A stretch of DNA of 64,000 nucleotides, taken from Gordonia bronchialis DSM 43247. GTDB lineage: Bacteria; Actinomycetota; Actinomycetes; Mycobacteriales; Mycobacteriaceae. The DNA is taken from the NCBI RefSeq assembly GCF_000024785.1, contig NC_013441.1:186001-250000 (forward strand). The letters are read 5' to 3'. Below, one piece after another: positions 8,233 to 16,848 of this stretch (positions are counted from its first letter, which is position 1; each line of letters begins with the position of its first letter). A model generated the notes under the pieces. The model ran no database searches, was not told the DNA's origin, and saw only the letters and a list, made by a program, of their open reading frames with translations. The position numbers were made by a program, and so were the translations under genes.

Positions 8233-9216
8233 ATGGTCATCGGCATACTCGCCGCCGTGTTCGCCGCACTGGCATACGGCACCGCGTCGATCCTGCAGGC
8301 GCGTGCCGCGCAGAACACGCCCGTCGATCCACCGGTTGCCGAGCCCCACGCCGCCCCGTCGCCGGCGTCGACCGTCGCGGCCATGCTCAGCCTCTGGTAC
8401 CTCTGTGGGCTGGCCCTCGACGGTCTCGGATTCCTCGGGAATCTTGTTGCAGCACGCGAACTCCCACTGTTCCTGGCACAGCCGATCGTGAGTGCCAATC
8501 TGGTGGTCACCGCGGTGCTCGCGGTGGTCGTCCTGCACGCCCGGCTGTCCCGGCGCGACTGGTCGGCCATCGGGGTGGTGGTCGTCTCGCTGGTGGTGCT
8601 CGGCTTCGCCTCCGGCGACGAGGGCCACGGGCACGACGATCCGTGGCTGCACTGGACGGTGCTGATCGCCGGGCTGGTCCTGCTGGGTCTCGGCGCCATC
8701 GGATTGCATCTGCTCGATCGCGGCGTGGCGGTGCTGGCCGGACTGCTCGCCGGTGTGCTGTTCGGGATACTAGCGGTGGCCGTCCGGATTCTCGACGGAC
8801 TCGATCCGTGGGACCTGACCGCGCTACTCGCCGATCCCGCGCTCTACACGTTGCTGGTCTGTGGCGTCGGCGGCTTCTACATGTTCACGGTCGCACTGCA
8901 GACGGGTTCGGTGGCCGCGGCGTCGGCGTCGTTGGTCGCAGGCGAGACGGTCCTGCCCGGCGCGGTCGGCATCATGGTGCTCGGTGACGCGACGCGGGCC
9001 GGGTGGGGGCCGGTCGCGTTCATCGCTTTCACGACGGGTTTGCCGGACAGTACACCGGAGGATGCGGACGATAGGACCTCGGAAGACAGTTGCCGCGCAG
9101 CCGGATTGGTGATCTGGTTGCGCGGCAACAGCTTCCGCTGCGCCGTTTCGCACTATGGAGTTCTCAAAGGACTGATGCGGTCCCGGCTGGGCCGGGTGCT
9201 GGTTTCGTTGGTCTAG
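8233..9216 (+). CDS. DMT-like membrane protein with replaced C-terminus
   Basis: Tandem paralogue of the preceding gene: both share ALxAGLxGxxFGxxxVAxRIL and GGFYxFTVALQTGSV blocks and the segment LGDATRAGWGPVAFIAF. The match stops there, near base 9030. The paralogue continues with a final membrane helix, but this protein continues with about 60 polar residues (TTGLPDSTPEDADDRTSEDS and on). No other frame restores the helix, so this is a replacement, not a simple frameshift. A DUF222/HNH gene follows. The protein probably lacks its last helix and may be inactive. An AATACT -10-like box ends six bases before ATG 8233. Confidence 0.6.
   Translation: MVIGILAAVFAALAYGTASILQARAAQNTPVDPPVAEPHAAPSPASTVAAMLSLWYLCGLALDGLGFLGNLVAARELPLFLAQPIVSANLVVTAVLAVVVLHARLSRRDWSAIGVVVVSLVVLGFASGDEGHGHDDPWLHWTVLIAGLVLLGLGAIGLHLLDRGVAVLAGLLAGVLFGILAVAVRILDGLDPWDLTALLADPALYTLLVCGVGGFYMFTVALQTGSVAAASASLVAGETVLPGAVGIMVLGDATRAGWGPVAFIAFTTGLPDSTPEDADDRTSEDSCRAAGLVIWLRGNSFRCAVSHYGVLKGLMRSRLGRVLVSLV
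9089..9129. repeat. 11-bp inverted repeat at the recombined transporter end
   Basis: GTTGCCGCGCA at 9089-9099 is repeated as its exact reverse complement TGCGCGGCAAC at 9119-9129, with 19 bases between. It lies in the alien 3' segment of the truncated transporter, so it may be a remnant of inserted DNA or a terminator; it has no T-run. Confidence 0.55.
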
Positions 9217-9294
9217 TTCATGATGCGGTGGGGTACTGACATTTTCGGGGTGTTATGGCGTTTGGGGCTCGCAGCTCAGCCGGCGTGAGGATTC

Positions 9295-10548
9295 TCATGC
9301 GGCGATGTCGTCTAGTCGCATGGTGCGCCGGTTGTAGGCGGGGAGGGGTCTTCTGCGGGGGTCGACGGTGGCGGGTGGGATGAGCCAGGGGTGTCGGTCG
9401 TCGCCCATGACGATGTCCCAGCCGTTGTGGTGGACGTCGGTGTGACAGGACGGACAGAGCAGGCATCCGTTGTCCAATACGGTTGTGCCGCCGTGGGAGT
9501 AGAACGTGATGTGGTGGGCGTGGGTCCAGCCGGCGGGGGCGCCGCATTTGATGCAGCACTGATCCCGCACAATCAGGGCCTTTCTGAGTTTCGGGCCAAA
9601 TAGTCGGTCGTCTTGGCCGACGGCGAGGGGGACGCGGTCGCCGTTGACGATGATGTCGGTGATGGTGGAGTCGCAGGCGAGCAGGCTGGTGGTGGCCCCG
9701 GACACGGGTCCGGTGAACGAGAGGACACCGCGGCCGTCGGCGTCGGCGGGCATGGTCAGCAGGATGGATTGTTTGGGGGCACCACCGAGGAGGCCGTGGT
9801 CGGCGGCGGTCATGGCGGCGTCGAGGATGCGTTCCAAAGCATCGGAGCGGCGTCGTCCGGGTGCGCGGGTGTCTTCGGTGCCGTCGGGTTCGGGTCGGGG
9901 TGTACTGAAGGCGTCGATGAGGGTGTGCAGTTTCTCTCCGATGACGGCGTCGAGGTCACCGCGCACGATGGTGCGCCCATCCCCACCGGTTTTCGGTTCG
10001 TTGACGGTGACGGTGAAGTCGTTGATGGCACGATCCTCCGCGGCAGGCAACCCGACGTCGGAGGCGTCGGCGAGTTGATTGCCTAATGCGCGGGCGCGGT
10101 TGGTGATCTCCGACGGCGTGGCACCGGAGAAGGTGTGGGCGAGCAGATCGGTCACCATACTTTGACGCTGCTCGTCAGACAGGGGTTCCCCGTTCCGGGT
10201 GGCGATATGCGTCATCCCGCGGACCACCGCGTCGGCATGCTCGCCGGACACTGTGCCGTCGCCGGTGTGTCCGGCCAGCCGCGGCAGGAGCGCCAGGTTC
10301 CCGGCGACACGTACCAACCGTGATGCGACGGCGGGGGCACAGCCCATCACGATCAGCAACTCCCGCATGGTGCGGCCCTGTCTCTTGGCGACGCCGAGTG
10401 CGGTCAGCCGCGCGACCAGGACTGCGGCGTGGTGTTCGACCACGTTGCGCAACCGCAGCACCATCTGCAACGCGGTGTGGGCCTCGGGTCCGGTGGTGTC
10501 GTCACAGGTGTGGTTGGCCAGCTGCTCGACCAGGTGTTCGATTTCCAT
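9295..10548 (-). CDS. DUF222/HNH endonuclease-like protein (13E12 repeat family)
   Basis: Protein of 417 residues with an N-terminal DUF222 region (about 1-290, helical, MEIEHLVEQLANHTCDDTTG start) and a C-terminal HNH nuclease domain: CIKCGAPAGWTHAHHITFYS followed by LCPSCHTDVHHNGWDI, giving two zinc-binding CxxC pairs and the catalytic His pair. Such genes are repeated in actinobacterial genomes as the REP13E12 family, in which some copies serve as prophage attachment sites in M. tuberculosis. It lies between a truncated transporter and a fused regulator, a locally rearranged segment. Function in the cell is unknown; mobility is inference. Confidence 0.88.
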   Translation of the reverse strand: MEIEHLVEQLANHTCDDTTGPEAHTALQMVLRLRNVVEHHAAVLVARLTALGVAKRQGRTMRELLIVMGCAPAVASRLVRVAGNLALLPRLAGHTGDGTVSGEHADAVVRGMTHIATRNGEPLSDEQRQSMVTDLLAHTFSGATPSEITNRARALGNQLADASDVGLPAAEDRAINDFTVTVNEPKTGGDGRTIVRGDLDAVIGEKLHTLIDAFSTPRPEPDGTEDTRAPGRRRSDALERILDAAMTAADHGLLGGAPKQSILLTMPADADGRGVLSFTGPVSGATTSLLACDSTITDIIVNGDRVPLAVGQDDRLFGPKLRKALIVRDQCCIKCGAPAGWTHAHHITFYSHGGTTVLDNGCLLCPSCHTDVHHNGWDIVMGDDRHPWLIPPATVDPRRRPLPAYNRRTMRLDDIAA

Positions 10549-10648
10549 AACTCCACAATACTCGCATAGGCGTTCGAGTCAAGGACTATTTTTGCAGCTC
10601 AAAGGCCATGAATCGAGTGTGTATTTTGAGTGATCTCAGAGCTCAGCA

Positions 10649-10683
10649 GTCACACAAGTCGTCACACTGGTCACATCAGTCAC
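10649..10683. promoter_or_regulatory. GTCAC repeat array, MtrA-like
   Basis: GTCAC occurs at 10649, 10661, 10670 and 10679; the last three are spaced exactly nine bases. This resembles the direct repeats of 9-mers like GTCACAgcg reported for MtrA. It lies about 100 bases upstream of the HNH gene start and touches the stop codon of the kinase-LuxR gene. Confidence 0.45.
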
Positions 10684-12149
10684 GTGCCGTCGCGGAAGAA
10701 GATCGCGGCCTGCACTCGCGACTGAAGGCCCAGCTTCATCAGGATCCGCGAGACGTGTGTCTTCACCGTCGCCTCGGAGATGACGAGGGCAGCGGCGATC
10801 TCCGCATTGCTCAGCCCGTCGCTCACGCATCGCAGGACGTCGCGTTCTCGCTCGGTCAGGGCGTCGAGGGTGTCGGTGGTTGGCGTCGAAACGTGGCCCG
10901 CCTCGCGCGGCCCGAGGGCGCTGATCACCGTCTTGGTCACCTCGTGAGCGAGTACCGCATCCCCGGCCCGGACCACGAACTCCCCATCATCGGGTGCGGC
11001 GGTGAGGTGCCCGCCGACCGCCCGCGAGCGGGTGCGCATGTTGTCGATCCCGCGCCCGACGTGGCGTGCCGGAATCCTCGGTGTGGCCGCCAGTGGATTG
11101 CGGATGTCGAGGACGAGTTGGGTGTCGTGCTCGGTCACCTCGACGCGGATGGGTTGACCGGGTGCGTGCCGGACAGCGTTGTGGACCGACTCGGTGATGA
11201 TGCGGTAGGCGGCGATGTCCACCAGCGGCGGTATCGCCAGCGTATCGGTGTCGCATGACGAATCCACAAGCTCTGGTGGGCACCGCAATTCGACCGTGGT
11301 GCCGGATTCGACGATGGGGTGGACCAGCCTGTCGAGCCGACGCAGGGTGGCCGTTTCGTGGGTCGGCGACACGTTTGTGGCGTCCTCGGCCAGCAGGTCG
11401 ATCATCCCCCGCATCTCGCGCAGGGCGTCGACGCTGCTCTCCCGTATCGAGCGCAGCACCTTGTCGGTGAGTACCGGATTCGTCGGGTACTCCAGTGCGG
11501 CAGCGGAATGCATGGCGATCGCCGAGAGCCGTCCGGCGATGACGTCGTGGAGCTCTCGGGCGAGCCGGTGCCGCTCGTCGGCAACGGCTTCGGACCGTTC
11601 GCGTTCGGCGAGTTGCGCGAGTGCGGCGGCCCGTTCACGTTCGGCGGCAAGGGCATTGCGATGCTCGCGGACCGCGTGGCCGTAGGCGAGCGGGGAGGCG
11701 ACGAAGGCGATGAGCCACAGACTCACCAGGAACAGCGGTCGCCAATCGGCGGTTCCGGTCTCGATTGCGGCGAGTGTCAGGCCACCTGCGCACACCAGCA
11801 CGACGATGACGTGCAGGGTCCGCACCAGGCGTGCGCCCCCGTAGACACACGCGGCATAGACGGTGTCGGAGAACACAAGCCACACGCCGATGGACGACAC
11901 CGTGACCACGTCCACCACCAGGACAACGGTCGTCGCCGTGAGGGTGAGAGCCGGGCGTGTCGATCGGGTCAACTGGAACGCCGCGGCCACGGACAGGGTG
12001 ACGAGCGAGAACCACGTGGGTACACCCACGACGCTCAGACCGCCGATCTTGTTGAGACCGGCCAGATAAAGCCCGACCCCGCACAGCAGGAACAGTGCGG
12101 TCAGCCCGGCATCGTCGAGCTGCCGTCGACTCAACGGGACACGCCACAT
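10680..12149 (-). CDS. Histidine kinase fused to LuxR DNA-binding domain, no receiver
   Basis: Hybrid of 489 residues from ATG 12149. The N-terminal half has about six membrane helices. A HisKA_3 dimerisation domain follows, with the phospho-acceptor region DERHRLARELHDVIAGRLSA, then a HATPase domain (N-box TESVHNAVRHAPG, G2 box VGRGIDNMRTRSRAVGGHL). At about bases 10955-10980 the kinase end (GEFVVRA) runs straight into the tail of a NarL-type response regulator (GDAVLAHEVTKTV, then a LuxR helix-turn-helix DALTERERDVLRCVSDGLSN). The receiver domain and its aspartate are absent. The simplest reading is an in-frame deletion joining a kinase gene to its downstream regulator gene. It is divergent from the membrane protein at 12274. 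An upstream in-frame start at 12332 is not supported. Confidence 0.85.
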   Translation of the reverse strand: MWRVPLSRRQLDDAGLTALFLLCGVGLYLAGLNKIGGLSVVGVPTWFSLVTLSVAAAFQLTRSTRPALTLTATTVVLVVDVVTVSSIGVWLVFSDTVYAACVYGGARLVRTLHVIVVLVCAGGLTLAAIETGTADWRPLFLVSLWLIAFVASPLAYGHAVREHRNALAAERERAAALAQLAERERSEAVADERHRLARELHDVIAGRLSAIAMHSAAALEYPTNPVLTDKVLRSIRESSVDALREMRGMIDLLAEDATNVSPTHETATLRRLDRLVHPIVESGTTVELRCPPELVDSSCDTDTLAIPPLVDIAAYRIITESVHNAVRHAPGQPIRVEVTEHDTQLVLDIRNPLAATPRIPARHVGRGIDNMRTRSRAVGGHLTAAPDDGEFVVRAGDAVLAHEVTKTVISALGPREAGHVSTPTTDTLDALTERERDVLRCVSDGLSNAEIAAALVISEATVKTHVSRILMKLGLQSRVQAAIFFRDGT

Positions 12150-12273
12150 ATGACCATCGTCGCATCCGCCGGCGCGACGATCATCCGACGAAAGGATGAC
12201 ATCCGAAGGTCGGAGAGAAGAGGTCCTTCCGGGCGATGCGCCCGCGCGGTACCGGGTTCGATACTCGCTGACT

Positions 12274-12873
12274 ATGCAAGCAATACAGTTCGTGTCGTCG
12301 CCGACGGTACCCGTGGCGTCGGAGGATCTCACCGGGTCACCGGTCCTGTGGGTGATCCTCGGTTGCGAGATCGGCTTCTGGGTCCTGGTGATCGTCGGCC
12401 TCGGTGTGCGCTACTTGTTGCACCGGCGTGGTCTGTCGCAGGTCGTCCTGTGGTCCGTTCCGGTGCTCGATGTGGTCCTCCTGTCCGCGGTCGCGGTCGA
12501 CCTGCAGTCGGGGGCCGAGGTGACCACGATCCACCGCATCGCCGGGATCTATCTGGGCGTCACGATCGCATTCGGTCACAGCATGATCCGGTGGGCGGAC
12601 GTTCGGTTCGCCCACCGGTTCGCCAACGGCCCCAAGCCGTCGAAACCGCCGAAGCGAGGTATGCCCGCGCTGCGGTACGAGACGAGGACCTTCGCACAGT
12701 GGCTCCTCGCGGCCGCGATAGCAGCGGCCGCGATTCTGCTGCTCGAGGCCACCGTCGCCGACGACAGGCAGCGGGCCGCACTCGACGGGGTCTTCCCGAT
12801 GCTCGGTGTGGTCACCGTGATCTGGCTGGTGACCGGGCCGGTGTGGGCGCTCTTCACGGCATCGGATGATTGA
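12274..12873 (+). CDS. Four-helix membrane protein, unknown function
   Basis: Hypothetical protein of 199 residues. Hydrophobic helices lie at about 25-48 (VLWVILGCEIGFWVLVIVGL), 58-75, 88-105, 136-153 and 165-185. A conserved-looking loop GHSMIRWADVRFAHRFANGP joins the two halves. I do not recognise a family with certainty. It is transcribed away from the kinase-LuxR gene; the 124-base gap holds a GATACT -10-like box eight bases before the ATG. It may be the membrane target of that regulator, since two-component pairs often control a divergent membrane gene, but this is inference. Confidence 0.7.
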   Translation: MQAIQFVSSPTVPVASEDLTGSPVLWVILGCEIGFWVLVIVGLGVRYLLHRRGLSQVVLWSVPVLDVVLLSAVAVDLQSGAEVTTIHRIAGIYLGVTIAFGHSMIRWADVRFAHRFANGPKPSKPPKRGMPALRYETRTFAQWLLAAAIAAAAILLLEATVADDRQRAALDGVFPMLGVVTVIWLVTGPVWALFTASDD

Positions 12874-12898
12874 CCGATCACCTAAGTGGTGGCAACCA

Positions 12899-14344
12899 CT
12901 ACGGGTGCCGCGGAATACGTCCCAGCTGTTCGCCGATCAGCAGCGCCAGATTGTTGCCCACCAGGTTCACGAACGCACGCCAGCCTGCCGGGTTGAGGGC
13001 CATCGATCCCTGGTCGGAGACAGAACATCCCTTGCGGGCCGGTTTCCCGTCCAAACGATCGCCGAGCCACACGATGGCGGGTGCGAAACCTTCGACGGCC
13101 AGCGTGATGTGTTCACTGAAGTGATCGCGGGTGTACTGGATTTGCGCGCCGGGGTCGGCGCAGTAGGTGCGTACCAAGGTGTTCACCGGGCCGACCGGGG
13201 CGATCCAGTCGGGATTCGACTGATAGATGAACATGGGGAAGTCGGGCACCGCCTTACCCATCTGCAACTGCCCCAGCACCTTTCGTGGAGTCGGGTAGTT
13301 GAGTGGGTCGCCCGGGAGGTTGATCAGCCCTTTGATGTTGACAAACGGGGCGAGTGCGGCCTGGTAGGTCAGGCAGAGTGGGTTCTTCACCGTCAGCAGT
13401 GCACGGCCGAGCGGGTTGATGTGGCGCTGCAGAAAGCGTTCCAGCTCAGGGTATTCCCGGCTGACACCGATGATCCCCGCCATGATGAGCCCGGACGCCG
13501 CGTTGTTGTTCGCGAGGTCGACCAGAGCCCGGATGTTCGCCGGGACACCGCCTTCGGCGGCGCCGACGATCGGCAGCTCGGGTGCGTAGGACTTCGCGAG
13601 CTCCGCAGCCCAGCCGGTGGCTATCGCGCCTCCCGAGTACCCCATCATGCCGATGCGTAGATCCCGCTTGAGTCCCAGCGGCGCGAAGTTCTGTGCACCG
13701 CGGATTGCGTCGAGTGTGATCCGGCCGGCAAGAGGTCCTGCGGCGAAGGCGGATTGAGGTCCCTGATGATCAGGGATGACCACGGAGTAACCAGCACCCA
13801 CCAGTGAGGTGATCTGCAAGACCTCGTACTGGGAATCCACCGACCCCGAGAGCTGACCGGGGATAGAGGCCAGCTGCAGCACGTAGGACGGCGTGCAGTA
13901 CAGGGCGGTCGAGTCCTCGGCCGACTGCCACGACACCAGCTTGGACGGCCCGGGTCGCGCCGGCCCGCGCGGTTTCAGCAAGGTGGCCACGGCGGGAATC
14001 GGCTCGCCGCGGGTGTTGGTGGAGCGATAGGAGATCTGCCAAGCGTTGACGTTGATCGGGATCACCGACAGTGCAGCAAGATTCACGCGCCGGGCCGCGA
14101 TCAGCTCACCGGGCTTCTTGGACGCCACCACCTGTTGCGGTGGCAGGTAGAAGGACCGGTCGAACTCGGGGATCGCAGGCGGCACCGGGAACGGGAGTGC
14201 CGGCCGAACCGGAACCGCCTGCGCCGGTATCGGTTCCAAGACACCGCCGACGCTGATCAGCGTCGCAGCCACGACCAGCCAGACGATCATCCGCACCAAC
14301 GGTGCACGACCACCCGATCTCGCCGGCATCGTTTTCCGCCCCAT
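12899..14344 (-). CDS. Secreted LIP-family lipase
   Basis: Exported alpha/beta-hydrolase of 481 residues. The N-terminus has a basic stretch, a hydrophobic helix (MIVWLVVAATLISVGGVL) and an AQA-VP cleavage site, so a Sec signal peptide of about 43 residues is likely. The nucleophile elbow is GYSGG with Ser237. NPDWIAPVGPVN and HFSEHI provide the probable acid and His. The LIP domain is typical of Candida-type secretory lipases found across mycolic-acid bacteria; lipid or wax-ester hydrolysis outside the cell is expected. A perfect 9-bp inverted repeat 24 bases upstream and a TetR gene just behind it suggest repression by that protein. Confidence 0.88.
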   Translation of the reverse strand: MGRKTMPARSGGRAPLVRMIVWLVVAATLISVGGVLEPIPAQAVPVRPALPFPVPPAIPEFDRSFYLPPQQVVASKKPGELIAARRVNLAALSVIPINVNAWQISYRSTNTRGEPIPAVATLLKPRGPARPGPSKLVSWQSAEDSTALYCTPSYVLQLASIPGQLSGSVDSQYEVLQITSLVGAGYSVVIPDHQGPQSAFAAGPLAGRITLDAIRGAQNFAPLGLKRDLRIGMMGYSGGAIATGWAAELAKSYAPELPIVGAAEGGVPANIRALVDLANNNAASGLIMAGIIGVSREYPELERFLQRHINPLGRALLTVKNPLCLTYQAALAPFVNIKGLINLPGDPLNYPTPRKVLGQLQMGKAVPDFPMFIYQSNPDWIAPVGPVNTLVRTYCADPGAQIQYTRDHFSEHITLAVEGFAPAIVWLGDRLDGKPARKGCSVSDQGSMALNPAGWRAFVNLVGNNLALLIGEQLGRIPRHP

Positions 14345-14367
14345 CGGCGTTCCACCCCTCCCACACT

Positions 14368-14391
14368 ATGTGAGACGACCGTGTCTCACAT
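14368..14391. promoter_or_regulatory. Palindromic TetR-type operator of the lipase gene
   Basis: ATGTGAGAC, six bases, then GTCTCACAT form a perfect 24-base inverted repeat, 24 bases upstream of the lipase start and 41 bases after the TetR stop codon. Size and position fit a TetR-family operator overlapping the lipase promoter. Confidence 0.6.
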
Positions 14392-14431
14392 TGCGGATGA
14401 AGATACACGGATGTGTGCTGGGCCACAACCG

Positions 14432-15049
14432 TCAGATGTGGGTGAAGGCGAGCAGGATGTCGGCGAGCACCGCGACGACCTCGGCGAGTGGTACCGGGTC
14501 GTCGGCCGAACTCCAGCGATGCACGAGACCGGTCAGCGCGCCCACGAAGGCGATGGCGAGATGACGCTGACGCTCCGACGGCTCCCGGTCGGCGAACTCG
14601 GCCATCGCGGCCACAAAGAACTCGACCCACTCCTCCCGGCCGTCGAGGCGGTGTCGCTCGACTCGGGCGCTCACGCCGACGATCTGCACAAAGGACACCT
14701 CGGCGCGACGCGGATCGTTGCCCACAGACGCCATGTACGCGGCCATGGCGGTGGTCGCGAGCTGATGCAGATCACGAGAATTGTTGTCTGCCAGCGCTTG
14801 TGCCACTGCGGTCCGGGCGTCGCCCTGGATCTCGTCGTACAGCGCGATCAGCAGGTCCTCGCGGTCGTCGAACAGCTCGTAGAACTGCCGTCGGGACAGC
14901 CCGGCCTCCCGGCAGATCGCGGTCACCGACGACGCCGCATAACCGGTGCCGGTGAATTCCGCGAGAGCGGCGTCGAGAAAGCGTCGTCGTCGCTCGGCCA
15001 GCCGGTCGCTGACCGACCGGCCGCCGTAGGTGCGTTCGGCGGCGGTCAC
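14432..15049 (-). CDS. TetR-family transcriptional regulator
   Basis: Regulator of 205 residues from GTG 15049. A TetR helix-turn-helix lies at about residues 20-60 (RRFLDAALAEFTGTGYAASS, then ICREAGLSRRQFYELFDDRE). The rest is a helical ligand-binding domain of unknown specificity. A start at ATG 15097 would add 16 residues but overlap the MBL-Rieske gene; the GTG 16 bases after that stop is preferred. The lipase gene lies downstream on the same strand with a palindrome in between, so it is the likely target. Confidence 0.85.
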   Translation of the reverse strand: MTAAERTYGGRSVSDRLAERRRRFLDAALAEFTGTGYAASSVTAICREAGLSRRQFYELFDDREDLLIALYDEIQGDARTAVAQALADNNSRDLHQLATTAMAAYMASVGNDPRRAEVSFVQIVGVSARVERHRLDGREEWVEFFVAAMAEFADREPSERQRHLAIAFVGALTGLVHRWSSADDPVPLAEVVAVLADILLAFTHI

Positions 15050-15065
15050 GACACGCCACCGCGAT

Positions 15066-16712
15066 TCACGACCCGAGCCGCTCCGCGCGAAGTTCATGTC
15101 CCTTCGACGTCAGGCAGCGTCCGGTGGGCAGATCCCATTGCCAGCCATGGAGATTGCAGGTCAGCTTCTCGCCCTCGATCACGCCGAACTTGCCGAGGTC
15201 GGCCTTGAGGTGCGGGCAGCGGCGCTGGATCTCCCAGCCATCCTTGGTGATCGACGCCGAGTCGTCATGCGCTTCGGAGAACCAGCCGTCGGCGTAGGCG
15301 ATGCGCTCGTCGGTGAGGCACTTGAAGAACGTGTACAGGTACTCGTTGTACCCACCGATGCGCCACGTGGTGAACCGGGTGGACAGGAAGATGGTGTTCA
15401 CCCAATCCGGCTCGTTGTCGCGCAGCACGGTGCGGACCAACTCGGTGGGGATGCGAAAACCGTAGCGGTACTTGCCTTCTCCCTCCTTCGGCTCGCGGAC
15501 GATCCGATTCGGGAAGTCGATCACCACGATCTCGGTCTCCTCGGTGGTCTCCTTGCCTGAACTGTGCGGAGTCATCACCAGGCCCACCGGATAGCCGATG
15601 CCGTCGCAGATGAGATCGGAGGCCGCCATGATCGGCTCGAACAGTTCCCGGAGCTGCCCGATCAGCGGTTCGCCCTCGGCCTGTGCCCATGTCGCCTTGT
15701 CGGCGGCGATCACCGGTGCGAATTTCTCCTTCATCTGCTCCAGATATGCGCGCTTGTTCTCGCCGAAGACGTCATGCGGCGCGAACGGATGGCTGACCTC
15801 GTTGAGAGTCGAGCCGGTGAAATCGGCGACCGAACCCGACACCATCATCAGGCCGCGGTGCTTCTCGCCGTCGTCGGTGCCGTGGATACGCATCTGCTCC
15901 AGGAAGGTCTCCTGATCCGGGAAGATCGACGTCTCGTCGGCCGTCCACCGAGGAGCCGACCCGCTCGCTTCGCTCCCGGCGTCGATGGACCCGAAGTCGT
16001 TGAGCCCGAACAGATCGTCGTCGAGGAACATCGGCGGACCGGCCGACGGCACCACCCAGGTGGCGCCGACCTGCTCGATATAGGAACGTGCGCGGTCCAT
16101 GCCGCGCTGACGCTTCTGCGCGGCGAAGTTCGCCTTGGACTTGCGCGGGATGTCGTAGACCATCGGGTACCAGATGGCCCCCGAGTACTGCAGCAGATGG
16201 ACATCGACGCGACCGAAGGCCTCGTCGATGACGTCGAGATCGATGGGCCGGGCGTCGTTCATGTTGAAACACACCGTCTCCCCGTCGGAGACGATGAGTC
16301 CGGAGTCGCCGATCGGGCCGTCGGCGGGAGCCCGCAACGCGATGATCATCACGTCCAGCGACCCCTTGTCGCCGGTGACGGTGATCTTCTCGGAGTCGAC
16401 GGTCTCCACGAACTTGGTGAATCCGAGCTTCTCCAACTCGCGCTTGAGGTCGGGCACCGGATAGTCGGGGAGCAGTACGGTGGCGTCCTTGCTGACGTTC
16501 TCGCGCAGGTTGCGCTCGTCGAAGTGATCGCGGTGCAGATGCGACACGTACAGATAGTCACATTGCCCGAGGGCCTTCCAGTCCAGCTCCGAATTGTCGG
16601 GGAACGGGACCCAGGACGCGAAGTAGGTGGGGTTGACCCACGGATCGCACAGGATGGAACCGGCTGCGGTCTGGATGTGGAAGCCGGCATGTCCGATGCT
16701 GGTGATCTGCAC
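15066..16712 (-). CDS. MBL-fold protein with C-terminal Rieske domain (Rv3818 type)
   Basis: Protein of 548 residues. The N-terminal half is a metallo-beta-lactamase fold with the HLHRDHFDE metal motif and a GHAGFHI start strand. The C-terminal 100 residues are a Rieske [2Fe-2S] domain with both ligand pairs, RRCPHLK and LTCNLHGWQWD. The middle contains a region resembling SCP-like or unknown helices. The same architecture and neighbourhood are seen in Rv3818, whose function is unknown; the domain mix resembles CMP-Neu5Ac hydroxylase-type proteins. GTG 16712 is chosen because GAAGGAAAGG lies eight bases before it; the ATG at 16778 lacks such a site. Confidence 0.85.
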   Translation of the reverse strand: MQITSIGHAGFHIQTAAGSILCDPWVNPTYFASWVPFPDNSELDWKALGQCDYLYVSHLHRDHFDERNLRENVSKDATVLLPDYPVPDLKRELEKLGFTKFVETVDSEKITVTGDKGSLDVMIIALRAPADGPIGDSGLIVSDGETVCFNMNDARPIDLDVIDEAFGRVDVHLLQYSGAIWYPMVYDIPRKSKANFAAQKRQRGMDRARSYIEQVGATWVVPSAGPPMFLDDDLFGLNDFGSIDAGSEASGSAPRWTADETSIFPDQETFLEQMRIHGTDDGEKHRGLMMVSGSVADFTGSTLNEVSHPFAPHDVFGENKRAYLEQMKEKFAPVIAADKATWAQAEGEPLIGQLRELFEPIMAASDLICDGIGYPVGLVMTPHSSGKETTEETEIVVIDFPNRIVREPKEGEGKYRYGFRIPTELVRTVLRDNEPDWVNTIFLSTRFTTWRIGGYNEYLYTFFKCLTDERIAYADGWFSEAHDDSASITKDGWEIQRRCPHLKADLGKFGVIEGEKLTCNLHGWQWDLPTGRCLTSKGHELRAERLGS

Positions 16713-16848
16713 GTTGGGCGCCTTTCCTTCTGCTGTTCTCGCCGCGCGGGCTGGATGCGCCGGACGAGCACTCGACATACCAATCTATCGAGTCGTCCGG
16801 GGTGGCGTCGTGGGGCCAACGGACCATTTCCCGCCGTGGTGACCCTGC

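Noticed and set aside
12196..12273. Upstream extension of the membrane protein before ATG 12274
   Set aside because: The extension is polar and lacks a ribosome site, while the later ATG follows a -10-like box by eight bases.
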